Shown in pieces: positions 1-5,642 of a stretch of DNA of 6,277 bases (position 1 is its first letter; each line of letters begins with the position of its first letter). A program made the position numbers and the translations under genes. Under the pieces are notes generated by a model. It saw only the letters and a program-made list of their open reading frames with translations, searched no databases and was not told the origin of the DNA. The stretch comes from Bacteroides ovatus (GTDB taxonomy: Bacteria; Bacteroidota; Bacteroidia; Bacteroidales; Bacteroidaceae), in assembly GCA_030844565.1 (NCBI GenBank), contig JAUUNK010000278.1:1-6277 (forward strand), written 5' to 3'.

Positions 1-273
1 TATGCTGTTCGGCTGCAAGTGGCTTATGCGAATGAATACGCAGGTGTGCCCCTTCAAAAGATTATCCTCTCGGCTGCCCCTTCCGGAAAAATGACGGACA
101 CGGCAGGCAAAGAAATGTCTGCTGTTCCTCAAATTGCTTCCCTGGTGATGCAAACCGGACCTGTAGCGGGCTTGGATGTGATTGATATAGGAGCAGACTA
201 CTATAATGCAAGCAAGAACTATCCCTTAACCAATGGAGCGATTCAGCTTTTGAATCCTTCGCCAATAAAATAG
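1..273 (+). CDS. C-terminal fragment of a probable GH18-like PUL protein (5' end outside window)
   Basis: The frame is open from the first base and stops with TAG at 271-273, so only the last 90 residues are visible. The tail has the order V-P-Q-I-A-S-L-V followed by I-G-A-D-Y-Y and ends in A-I-Q-L-L-N-P-S. This resembles, from memory, the end of the GH18-like proteins (BT1044-like type) encoded just after susD in Bacteroides N-glycan loci, which end in a Y-strand, an A-I-Q helix and N-P-A. The tryptophan usually seen in the preceding W-Q-P stretch of those proteins is not present, so the protein may be a binder rather than an enzyme; that is inference. The active-site region is outside the window. 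The stop overlaps the Shine-Dalgarno sequence of the next gene, so the two are almost certainly co-transcribed. A different PUL lipoprotein family cannot be excluded. Confidence 0.5.
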   Translation, partial: YAVRLQVAYANEYAGVPLQKIILSAAPSGKMTDTAGKEMSAVPQIASLVMQTGPVAGLDVIDIGADYYNASKNYPLTNGAIQLLNPSPIK

Positions 274-277
274 GAGG
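272..277 (+). promoter_or_regulatory. Strong Shine-Dalgarno (AGGAGG) overlapping the upstream stop codon
   Basis: AGGAGG overlaps the TAG stop of the upstream gene. It lies 4 nt before the ATG at 282 and 7 nt before the ATG at 285. The spacing favours 285 as the main start, although 282 is in the same frame and costs only one residue. Consensus Shine-Dalgarno sequences are uncommon in Bacteroides, where A-rich leaders usually suffice, so this one suggests translation coupled to the upstream gene. Confidence 0.75.
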
Positions 278-281
278 AAAA

Positions 282-1520
282 ATGATGAAAAAGAACTTTG
301 TTAAAGCCTTTACAATACTCATGCTCACTGTTTGGTGTGTAGCATGCGACAATACGGATTATAGCAATAAATCCCCTTTTGGCAATTCTGCCTATTTGGA
401 TGTTGCTTACAGTAAAACTTCGGAGAGTGTGACCTTCAAAAAGACCATTACCGGGCAAAAGAAAACCTTTTCCGCAGTGCTGGCTTATCCGGCGGGAGAA
501 GACGTGACGGTAGACTTTAAGGTGGAACCTTCCCTAGTATCTGTCTATAATACAAAAAATGAGACCGGTTATTCCGTGTTGGATGCCAAACATTATCGTT
601 TACATAAACAAAGTGCTGTCATTCCAGCCGGAAAAACCACTTCTGAAACGGATACTATCTTCTTTACCGGGCTGGATGAACTGGAAATTGACGTTACTTA
701 TCTTTGTCCGCTCACTATCAGCACGGCTTCCGGTGTAGGACTGCTGGAAGGGTCCAAGACGGTCTATTACCTGGTACGTCGCTCCAGCGCTATTACGGTG
801 GCGGCTAATTTGAAAGACAATTACCTGGAAGTACCTTCTTTCCTTGATGAATCAAAGAACGGCATCCTCAAAAACCTGATCGCCTGCACGATGGAAGCCC
901 TTGTCTACGTAGACGACTTTACTTACAGCGGTCCCAACAACCAGCCGGGGACTTCTATTATCAGTACCATTATGGGAGTGGAAGACTACTTCCTGCTTCG
1001 CTTGGGCGATGCAGACTTCCCGCGGGCGCAGTTGCAACTTTCCGGGCTTGGAGGAAAATTCCCCGAACAGGACAAGGGGAAACAGCTTACTACCAAGACA
1101 TGGTATCACGTGGCTGTCACGTATGACATTCCTTCACATACCCTGATTCTCTATGTCAACGGGCAACCTCAAAGCCGCACGATTACTTACGGCGGAAGTT
1201 CCATCACTTCGATGAATATTTGCGGTACAAAAAACGTGGAGTTCCAGATCGGCCGTTCTTACGAAAATGAAGTTCGCCAACTGAATGGAAACGTCGCCGA
1301 GATGCGTATCTGGGGCGTGGCACGCACGCAGGAAGAAATCTGGAAAGGGATGTATGAAGTGGACCCCGCTTCGGAAGGACTGCTGGCTTATTGGAGGTTT
1401 AACGAAGGCGAAGGCGACGTAATAACCGACCAGACCGGGCACGGTTTTGATGCCATCGCTAATGCCCCGCTTACGTGGCCTAGTGGAATCGAAATCCCGC
1501 AAATCAATAGAGAAGATTAA
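282..1520 (+). CDS. DUF1735 plus LamG-fold surface lipoprotein (probable glycan-binding protein)
   Basis: This is a 412-residue predicted surface lipoprotein. A basic N-terminus and hydrophobic stretch lead to a lipobox ending V-A-C, with the acylated cysteine at residue 22 followed by acidic residues, as expected for export to the Bacteroides outer surface. Residues ~37-165 look like a DUF1735 (BT_3987-type N-terminal) β-sandwich, with E-P-S-L-V-x-x-Y-N near 82-90 and the strand V-Y-Y-L-V near 161. Residues ~200-395 form a concanavalin/LamG-type jelly roll, with W-Y-H-V-A-V-T at 274-280, L-Y-V-N-G at 290-294, M-R-I-W at 341-344 and A-Y-W-R-F-N at 369-374. No catalytic motif is visible. The gene follows its upstream neighbour by 8 nt and precedes the next by 24 nt. 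DUF1735 proteins in such loci are usually surface glycan-binding proteins, and binding of N-glycan or glycoprotein is inferred from context. The double ATG leaves a one-codon start uncertainty. Confidence 0.88.
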   Translation: MMKKNFVKAFTILMLTVWCVACDNTDYSNKSPFGNSAYLDVAYSKTSESVTFKKTITGQKKTFSAVLAYPAGEDVTVDFKVEPSLVSVYNTKNETGYSVLDAKHYRLHKQSAVIPAGKTTSETDTIFFTGLDELEIDVTYLCPLTISTASGVGLLEGSKTVYYLVRRSSAITVAANLKDNYLEVPSFLDESKNGILKNLIACTMEALVYVDDFTYSGPNNQPGTSIISTIMGVEDYFLLRLGDADFPRAQLQLSGLGGKFPEQDKGKQLTTKTWYHVAVTYDIPSHTLILYVNGQPQSRTITYGGSSITSMNICGTKNVEFQIGRSYENEVRQLNGNVAEMRIWGVARTQEEIWKGMYEVDPASEGLLAYWRFNEGEGDVITDQTGHGFDAIANAPLTWPSGIEIPQINRED

Positions 1521-1544
1521 GTCAAATCAAAATATGATAGGAAT

Positions 1545-3074
1545 ATGAAAGAGAAATATATGATAAAACATTCGCTGCGCTTCTTGCTTTTCTGCTTTTT
1601 GGCGGTAGCAGGGCTTGCGGCTTGTGAGAACAACGATATTACTGTAGATGGCGGTCAGATGCCCGAAACGGGGGGACTAGATCAGGTGTTTGCTGTCTTA
1701 TCGAGTACGAACTACGCAGAAAAGGAGATTGTATTGGAGATAAATAAAAAGTCTGTTACAGATGGCTGTTACTTAAAACTTACCCGCCCTGTAACGCAGG
1801 CTATGAGCTTTACTATTACCGTAGATGAATCTTTAGTGAAGGCCTATAATGAGGCTAATGAAACTGAGCTTGTTGCTTTACCTAAAGGATACGCAATACT
1901 TTCTAACAACGGGATAGCAACACTGGAAGCCGGCAAGATGGAGTCGTCGCCGGTGGATGTTGCTGTCAAGTACGATGAGCATCTAAAGCCTGGGATATAT
2001 TTGTTGCCCTTAACAGTGAAGGAAACTAAAGGCGAAGCGGGAGTTGCGGAAGAAAGCCGAACACTATATTACTTTGTGAATGTGTGGCAAGAGTTTGATA
2101 AAAACAAGTATGAATTAAGTGATAAGGAATATGTGCAGATTGGCTATTTGGACCCGGAAGAACTAAATCCGCTGCTAATAAATGAAATATATTTATATGT
2201 AAGTAATATGTTTGATCCCAAATCTTATTCTTGGTATGATATTTTATTTGATATTGTAAATCTGCAAGGTGCTGTGGTCAAATACGATAAACAAGGCAAT
2301 ATTCAATTGGATATTAAGCAAGACTTAAACTATGTTTTGAAGAACAGAAAAAAATATATCATGCCCTTACAAGCGCAGTATCATAAAGTGTGTTTAAGCA
2401 TAACAGGCGGAGGACAAGGTGTTGGTTTTTCTAATTTTTCGAGTGAAGAACGTTCTTCAATTATATATCAGATAAAGAAAATAGTAGAGATATTTAATCT
2501 GGATGGAGTTAATATATTGGATAAAAATAATTCTTATAATATGTCGTCTAAAAATTTGCCAAGTATAAAAAGTTTACTTAATTTTATGGCAGACTTAAGG
2601 AAAGCGCTTCCAGATAGGGTGATAACGTTTGCAGAAAGTGAGGAAACGCCAAAAGGGGTAGAGCAATCAATAGACGGTATTAGATTAGGAGACTGCATTG
2701 ATTATGCTTGGGCAGATGAGAGAAACGACGCTGTTAATCCGTGGATAGATGACTCGGTTTATAAGCCTATAGCAGGGTTAGAAAAACATCAATGGGGAGT
2801 AGCAGTAACAAGATTAACTTCCGATAGTGAGGAGCATAGGAGAGTAAGTGAAAAAACGAAGGAACTAGCAACTGAAGGAGTCGGAAAAGTCTTTATACAT
2901 TATCTAAGTAAGGTCAAAGCAGGCTTGGAAAATACAGCTAGCTCTTTATGGAGGATAGGTGCAACAACAAATTGGCCTATTGATTACACAAGTGACGTCT
3001 GGGTTTCCGCTGATATTAAATGCCCAGATGATTATCTTAATATACATTCAACTAAATGGTTGAAAGATTGGTAA
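1545..3074 (+). CDS. DUF1735 plus catalytically dead GH18-like lipoprotein (probable glycan-binding protein)
   Basis: This is a 509-residue predicted lipoprotein. The lipobox reads L-A-A-C with cysteine at residue 27. An in-frame ATG at 1560 is an alternative start that still leaves a full signal peptide. Residues ~45-182 are a DUF1735 domain, with D-E-S-L-V-K-A-Y-N at 94-102 paralleling the preceding gene. Residues ~193-475 follow the GH18 barrel order: strand I-G-Y-L, strand V-C-L-S-I-T-G-G-G at 282-290, then L-D-G-V-N-I-L-D-K at 319-327. The active GH18 signature is D-x-x-D-x-D-x-E. Here the second Asp is N323, the third is L325 and the catalytic Glu is K327, so hydrolysis by the normal substrate-assisted mechanism is not expected. 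Retention of the fold without the acid suggests a glycan-binding role, as inferred for other GH18-like proteins in Bacteroides loci. Base composition drops sharply between the two domains. The C-terminus ends K-D-W like the next gene. Confidence 0.85.
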   Translation: MKEKYMIKHSLRFLLFCFLAVAGLAACENNDITVDGGQMPETGGLDQVFAVLSSTNYAEKEIVLEINKKSVTDGCYLKLTRPVTQAMSFTITVDESLVKAYNEANETELVALPKGYAILSNNGIATLEAGKMESSPVDVAVKYDEHLKPGIYLLPLTVKETKGEAGVAEESRTLYYFVNVWQEFDKNKYELSDKEYVQIGYLDPEELNPLLINEIYLYVSNMFDPKSYSWYDILFDIVNLQGAVVKYDKQGNIQLDIKQDLNYVLKNRKKYIMPLQAQYHKVCLSITGGGQGVGFSNFSSEERSSIIYQIKKIVEIFNLDGVNILDKNNSYNMSSKNLPSIKSLLNFMADLRKALPDRVITFAESEETPKGVEQSIDGIRLGDCIDYAWADERNDAVNPWIDDSVYKPIAGLEKHQWGVAVTRLTSDSEEHRRVSEKTKELATEGVGKVFIHYLSKVKAGLENTASSLWRIGATTNWPIDYTSDVWVSADIKCPDDYLNIHSTKWLKDW

Positions 3075-3143
3075 GTGAAAGCAGTATTAACCTATTAAAA
3101 AGATGCCTTATGAAAGAAGACATAAATCCACCAAAATGACATG

Positions 3144-3165
3144 ACCAATCCAAATAAGGATTGGT
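3144..3165 (+). other. Perfect 8-bp stem-loop in the 141-nt gap before the GH18 enzyme
   Basis: ACCAATCC (3144-3151) and GGATTGGT (3158-3165) are perfect complements around the 6-nt loop AAATAA. No T-run follows, so this is not a normal intrinsic terminator. It could be an RNA stability or processing element that sets the enzyme's level apart from the upstream genes, or a leftover of a rearrangement. Its right arm also reads K-D-W-stop in one frame (3156-3167), matching the last codons of both flanking genes. No TAnnTTTG promoter was found in this gap. Confidence 0.55.
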
Positions 3166-3215
3166 AGTAAATGAGAAATTCCTTATTAAACAAAACACAT
3201 TAAACACGCAAACAA

Positions 3216-4139
3216 ATGAAATACATCCTAAAAATGGCGAGCTTGCTATTGTTCGCAAGTTTTTTCTTTGGAGCATGTTCCAACGAAGACGATATGATAC
3301 CCGATCAGGCACAAGCGCCTGTAGTTACCAAAAGTGCCACTGACATTAAGAACATCCTTTATGTCGAGGTTAATGATATTAACCCTCTGAATGCTGGTTC
3401 CTATACTTTAAAGAATAGTGGTAAAGCCTATTTCGACTATGTTCTTATTTTTGCAGCAAACATTCGGGGCGTAGATGGTAAGGCTACATTGTATAATAAT
3501 CCCAATGTGCAAGCTGTATTAGACGGTAAGGCAAAGTACATTAAACAACTACAAGATAAAGGTATTAAAGTGCTATTGTCTATTCTTGGGGATCATACTG
3601 GGCTTGGAGTTGCCAATATGTCCGATGCACAAGTAGAAGACTTTGCAACGCAATTAGCAAATGCCGTTACAACATACGGTTTAGACGGTATTGATTTCGA
3701 CGATGAGTGGGCCGAGTATGGCAAGAATGGTTATCCGGCTAGTAGCACTGGTTCATACGCTAAGTTAATCACCAAACTTCGGGCAAAAATGGGGGCAGAT
3801 AAGATTATTACAGTGTTCCATTTTGGCTACTCAGGAGAACTTTCTACCGTGTCTGACAAGATCAATTATGGAATGTATGCTTACTTTGGTGGATATGCAG
3901 GTCCTTATATGGGACTTCCTAATAGTAAATGGGCTGCTTATGCAATAAATCTGAATACGTATAATGATCTAGATGATGTCGCCTATAATGCTAATAAAAC
4001 TGTAGTTGATGGTATGGGAGCTATCTGCTATTATGACCTTCGCACCACCAATGTAGCAAGTACTTTGAGTGTTATTTCTCGAATTTGCTTTGGAGATGTA
4101 GTCGTTTATGATGGCAAATCGTATGCAAAAGATTGGTAG
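3216..4139 (+). CDS. GH18 endo-β-N-acetylglucosaminidase, Endo H/Endo F1-like surface lipoprotein
   Basis: The predicted enzyme cuts the β-1,4 bond between the two core GlcNAc residues of N-linked glycans, probably on the cell surface. It has 307 residues, close to the size of Endo H and Endo F1. A signal peptide ends in the lipobox F-G-A-C (Cys21) followed by S-N-E-D-D, an acidic stretch of the type that sends Bacteroides lipoproteins to the surface. The GH18 barrel begins near residue 47. Strand 3 is K-V-L-L-S-I-L-G-D-H (118-127). The catalytic signature is intact: D157, D160, D162 and the acid E164 in D-G-I-D-F-D-D-E. The following W-A-E-Y-G-K-N-G closely resembles Endo H as I remember it. 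The late strand is G-A-I-C-Y-Y-D (268-274). Unlike its neighbour it has no DUF1735 domain. The ATG follows an A-rich leader (aacaa) typical of Bacteroides. It is the last gene of the operon. Preference for high-mannose or complex glycans cannot be read from the sequence. Confidence 0.9.
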   Translation: MKYILKMASLLLFASFFFGACSNEDDMIPDQAQAPVVTKSATDIKNILYVEVNDINPLNAGSYTLKNSGKAYFDYVLIFAANIRGVDGKATLYNNPNVQAVLDGKAKYIKQLQDKGIKVLLSILGDHTGLGVANMSDAQVEDFATQLANAVTTYGLDGIDFDDEWAEYGKNGYPASSTGSYAKLITKLRAKMGADKIITVFHFGYSGELSTVSDKINYGMYAYFGGYAGPYMGLPNSKWAAYAINLNTYNDLDDVAYNANKTVVDGMGAICYYDLRTTNVASTLSVISRICFGDVVVYDGKSYAKDW

Positions 4140-4174
4140 TATGTGATTCGGTATTAGTTTTATCTTTAACATAT

Positions 4175-4213
4175 CCCCGTGTCCTCTGCCCGGAAGACAC
4201 GGGGAATTTTTTT
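4175..4213 (+). terminator. Intrinsic terminator closing the PUL operon
   Basis: CCCCGTGTC (4175-4183) pairs perfectly with GACACGGGG (4196-4204) across a 12-nt loop, followed by AA and a run of seven T residues (4207-4213). It lies 36 nt after the stop of the GH18 enzyme and marks the 3' end of the transcript. Confidence 0.93.
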
Positions 4214-4317
4214 GTGTAGCAGAGATAAAGCTCGACTACACTCGAAGTTTACTTCGGATGCAGCGGGGATTTCCTATCTGTTTAAACCCGCAAAACGCTT
4301 TTTAGCGACATTGACGA

Positions 4318-4337
4318 ATCTATATGGATCTATACGG
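4318..4337 (+). repeat. Tandem 10-bp direct repeat upstream of the HU-like gene promoter
   Basis: ATCTATATGG (4318-4327) is followed directly by ATCTATACGG (4328-4337), with 9 of 10 positions identical, and then AT begins a third unit. The pair ends 22 bp before the -7 element, where an activator or repressor could bind on the same face of the helix (about one turn per unit). Function is inferred from position only. The rest of the 4214-4359 spacer holds two short hairpins, CGAAGT/ACTTCG at 4243-4256 and CGCT/AGCG at 4296-4307, and no supportable gene. Confidence 0.4.
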
Positions 4338-4359
4338 ATTCTCCCCTAATCCTCTATCG

Positions 4360-4367
4360 TATCTTTG
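4360..4367 (+). promoter_or_regulatory. Bacteroides-type -7 promoter element for the HU-like gene
   Basis: TATCTTTG matches the Bacteroides consensus TAnnTTTG exactly. It lies just upstream of the HU-like gene, giving an expected transcript start near 4373-4377 and a leader of about 35 nt. No clear TTTG-like -33 box is present at the expected spacing, as is common in this group. Confidence 0.65.
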
Positions 4368-4409
4368 TTTTGTTCTTCACCGCAGAAGGGCAGTAAAAAT
4401 ATAAAGTAT

Positions 4410-4871
4410 ATGGCATTGAAGTATGTTGTTAAGAAAACAACGTTCGGTTTCGATGAAACTAAAACAGAGAAGTATGTAGCACGTCCGCTACTTGCAGGCA
4501 CAGTAACGTTCGCCAATCTATGTGATCAAGTGACAAAGGTAGGGATGGCGCCACGAGGGGTAGTGAAGATGGTGCTGGATGGGCTGCTCGACGTTCTTGA
4601 GATGAATTTAGAAAATGGATTGTCGGTTCGGCTAGGAGAATTCGGTAGCTTCCGGACTTCGTTCGGATGTAAAAGTCAGGCGGTGGCGGATGATGTGAAA
4701 GCGGATGCGCTGAGGAAACGGAAGATTATATTTACTCCCGGAGAACAACTTAAAAGGATGGTGAAAACAGTGAGTATTCAGAAGTTTGAAGTAAAATCGA
4801 CACAGATTAATGGGGCTGGGGATAATCCGTCAGGTGGAGGAAATGGGGAGGCGCCAGATCCGATGGGATAA
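4410..4871 (+). CDS. HU-like DNA-binding protein with glycine-rich tail (HU-HIG type)
   Basis: This is a 153-residue protein. Residues ~1-125 have the HU/IHF-like layout seen in the larger Bacteroidota relatives: N-terminal A-L-K-Y-V-V-K-K, a helix with V-V-K-M-V-L-D-G-L-L-D-V-L, the turn L-G-E-F-G-S-F-R (residues ~82-89), and a late F-T-P-G-E-Q-L-K-R. The end is rich in Gly, Asn and Pro (N-G-A-G, S-G-G-G-N-G). This fits the family in which an HU domain is fused to a glycine-rich or Ig-like tail, probably binding DNA with little sequence preference. The ATG at 4410 is chosen over an in-frame TTG at 4365 because the latter overlaps the promoter's TTTG. The gene is a unit of its own, with its own promoter and terminator. 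Small HU-like genes of this type are scattered singly in Bacteroides genomes, and their cellular role is largely unknown. Confidence 0.85.
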   Translation: MALKYVVKKTTFGFDETKTEKYVARPLLAGTVTFANLCDQVTKVGMAPRGVVKMVLDGLLDVLEMNLENGLSVRLGEFGSFRTSFGCKSQAVADDVKADALRKRKIIFTPGEQLKRMVKTVSIQKFEVKSTQINGAGDNPSGGGNGEAPDPMG

Positions 4872-4900
4872 ATTCCTTTTTGCCAAATTTCATATAGTAG

Positions 4901-4940
4901 GAATCACCCTCGTTACAGGTATGGGTAGCGAGGGTGATTC
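4901..4940 (+). terminator. Intrinsic terminator of the HU-like gene
   Basis: GAATCACCCTCG (4901-4912) pairs perfectly with CGAGGGTGATTC (4929-4940). Four further inner pairs, one of them G-T, extend the stem to 16 bp with loop AGGTATGG (4917-4924). A T-rich but interrupted tail follows. The stem begins 29 nt after the stop codon. Its near-symmetry could also allow it to work on the minus strand, shielding the HU-like gene from transcription out of the IS remnant. Confidence 0.88.
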
Positions 4941-4968
4941 TGTTTGTGTTCTTCATCCCATTAACGCC

Positions 4969-4985
4969 AGTTCGATATAATATTA
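4969..4985 (+). repeat. Left terminal inverted repeat of the IS982-type remnant
   Basis: AGTTCGATATAATATTA is the reverse complement, with one mismatch in 17, of TAATATTATATTGAACT at 5593-5609. The transposase remnant's TAA stop (minus strand, 4983-4985) lies inside this repeat. Confidence 0.8.
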
Positions 4986-5510
4986 GAAAATTGCAAGTTG
5001 CCCTTCGTTTACGAATCTGAGATTAGTGGAGGACCTCTTATTAAAGAAGCAATATGCTGCGATAGCTGAAAATGCGTTTGCTATGAAGTTATTGAATGAA
5101 CGGTGTCTGGAGTGCTTAATCTGCGCAATATTCTTCAATTCGCCATTGGCCGTTTCAGTCAAGACTCTTTTTTCTAAGCAGTATCTGGGCGGCACATAAT
5201 TTTCCTCTTTATGTTGTCGAAGAATTTGTTCTGTTTCAATGGTTCGAGGTGATCCACATTCTCCAGAGAGAACATGAAATTAAGGATTTCCTTTTTGTCA
5301 TTGATTATCAGATGTAGCTTGAAACATCTGAAGCACAGGAATGAAACAAAAGAGGGATAACCATAATTACTGCATCAGTCATAGGGTCTGGTTTGTTACG
5401 ATGCTTATGTCTCTTATCACAAACCATATATTTTTCTGGTGTTATACAAATTATTAGTAGAAATCATTCGCCATACAATAAATTTCCGTAACTTTAGATG
5501 CTGCGAACAT
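4983..5510 (-). pseudogene. Broken IS982-family transposase
   Basis: Read on the minus strand, pieces of one transposase appear in order but in different frames. The start is M-F-A-A-S-K-V-T-E-I-Y-C-M-A (5510 downward), then stops near 5456 and a frame change. Next come H-R-N-K-P-D-P-M-T-D-A-V-I-M-V-I (~5404-5355), a one-base slip, and F-R-C-F-K joined directly to L-H-L-I-I-N-D-K-K-E-I-L-N-F (~5332-5277). E-P-L-K-Q-N-K-F-F-D-N-I-K follows (~5245-5207), then E-K-R-V-L-T-E-T-A-N-G-E-L-K-N-I-A-Q and H-S-R-H-R-S-F to the end G-Q-L-A-I-F. From memory of the family, the stretch between R-C-F-K and L-H-L-I, which carries the first catalytic Asp, is missing. So is the C-A-D-K-G-Y region with the second Asp. 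The final E-T-x-N-x-E region remains. An intact protein would be near 300 residues, so this copy cannot encode an active enzyme. Confidence 0.85.
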
Positions 5511-5592
5511 AGCGGTAATCGTTTAAATGTTATATTCAGGACTATAAATTTAATGCTTTTGTTGTTATATTTCAAGTATTAAATAAATAGTT

Positions 5593-5609
5593 TAATATTA
5601 TATTGAACT
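5593..5609 (+). repeat. Right terminal inverted repeat of the IS982-type remnant
   Basis: TAATATTATATTGAACT pairs with the repeat at 4969-4985 with one mismatch. It lies 83 bp upstream of the transposase start and only 33 bp before the ATG of the SIR2-like gene, so the IS end forms most of that gene's upstream region. The remaining 5618-5642 stretch is AT-rich with no promoter I can name with confidence. Confidence 0.8.
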
Positions 5610-5642
5610 CATATTATTTATATTAAACCTAATTTTACTACT

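Larger units (their letters stand above)
4961..5617 (-). mobile_element. Degenerate, internally deleted IS982-type insertion sequence
   Basis: The element is recognised by a transposase remnant on the minus strand bounded by matching terminal inverted repeats. The left end begins near TTAACGCC (4961) and the right end finishes near the TTA at 5614-5616; the outermost bases of the two ends agree poorly. At about 0.65 kb it is shorter than an intact IS982-family element (about 1 kb), consistent with the internal deletions seen in the transposase. No convincing target-site duplication flanks it. The exact ends are uncertain by a few bases. Confidence 0.75.

Noticed and set aside
62..458. Minus-strand open frames opposite the first two genes
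   Set aside because: Low-complexity translations with no family features, overlapping a clear operon on the plus strand.
852..1502. Two open frames on the minus strand (852-1109 and 1134-1502) opposite the DUF1735-LamG gene
   Set aside because: They mirror a well-supported coding gene, contain no recognisable domain, and have no start signals. They are shadows of its codon use.
3161..3343. Small plus-strand frame starting at a TTG inside the hairpin and running into the GH18 gene
   Set aside because: It overlaps the signal peptide of the GH18 enzyme out of frame and has no leader or homology I recognise.
4243..4307. Small RNA or riboswitch in the spacer before the HU-like gene
   Set aside because: Only two short hairpins (6-bp and 4-bp stems) are visible, with no promoter, terminator or known motif to support an RNA gene.
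4311..4336. Sigma-70-like TTGACG and TATACG pair
   Set aside because: Spacing is 14 bp and Bacteroides housekeeping promoters do not use this consensus; the TAnnTTTG box downstream is a better candidate.
4365..4409. N-terminal extension of the HU-like protein from TTG at 4365
   Set aside because: The TTG is the last part of the TAnnTTTG promoter box, so it lies upstream of the expected transcript start. The ATG at 4410 gives the normal family N-terminus.
4983..5195. Intact small protein gene on the minus strand
   Set aside because: The 70-residue frame is the C-terminal piece of the IS982-type transposase reached from a chance GTG. Its upstream parts are found in other frames.
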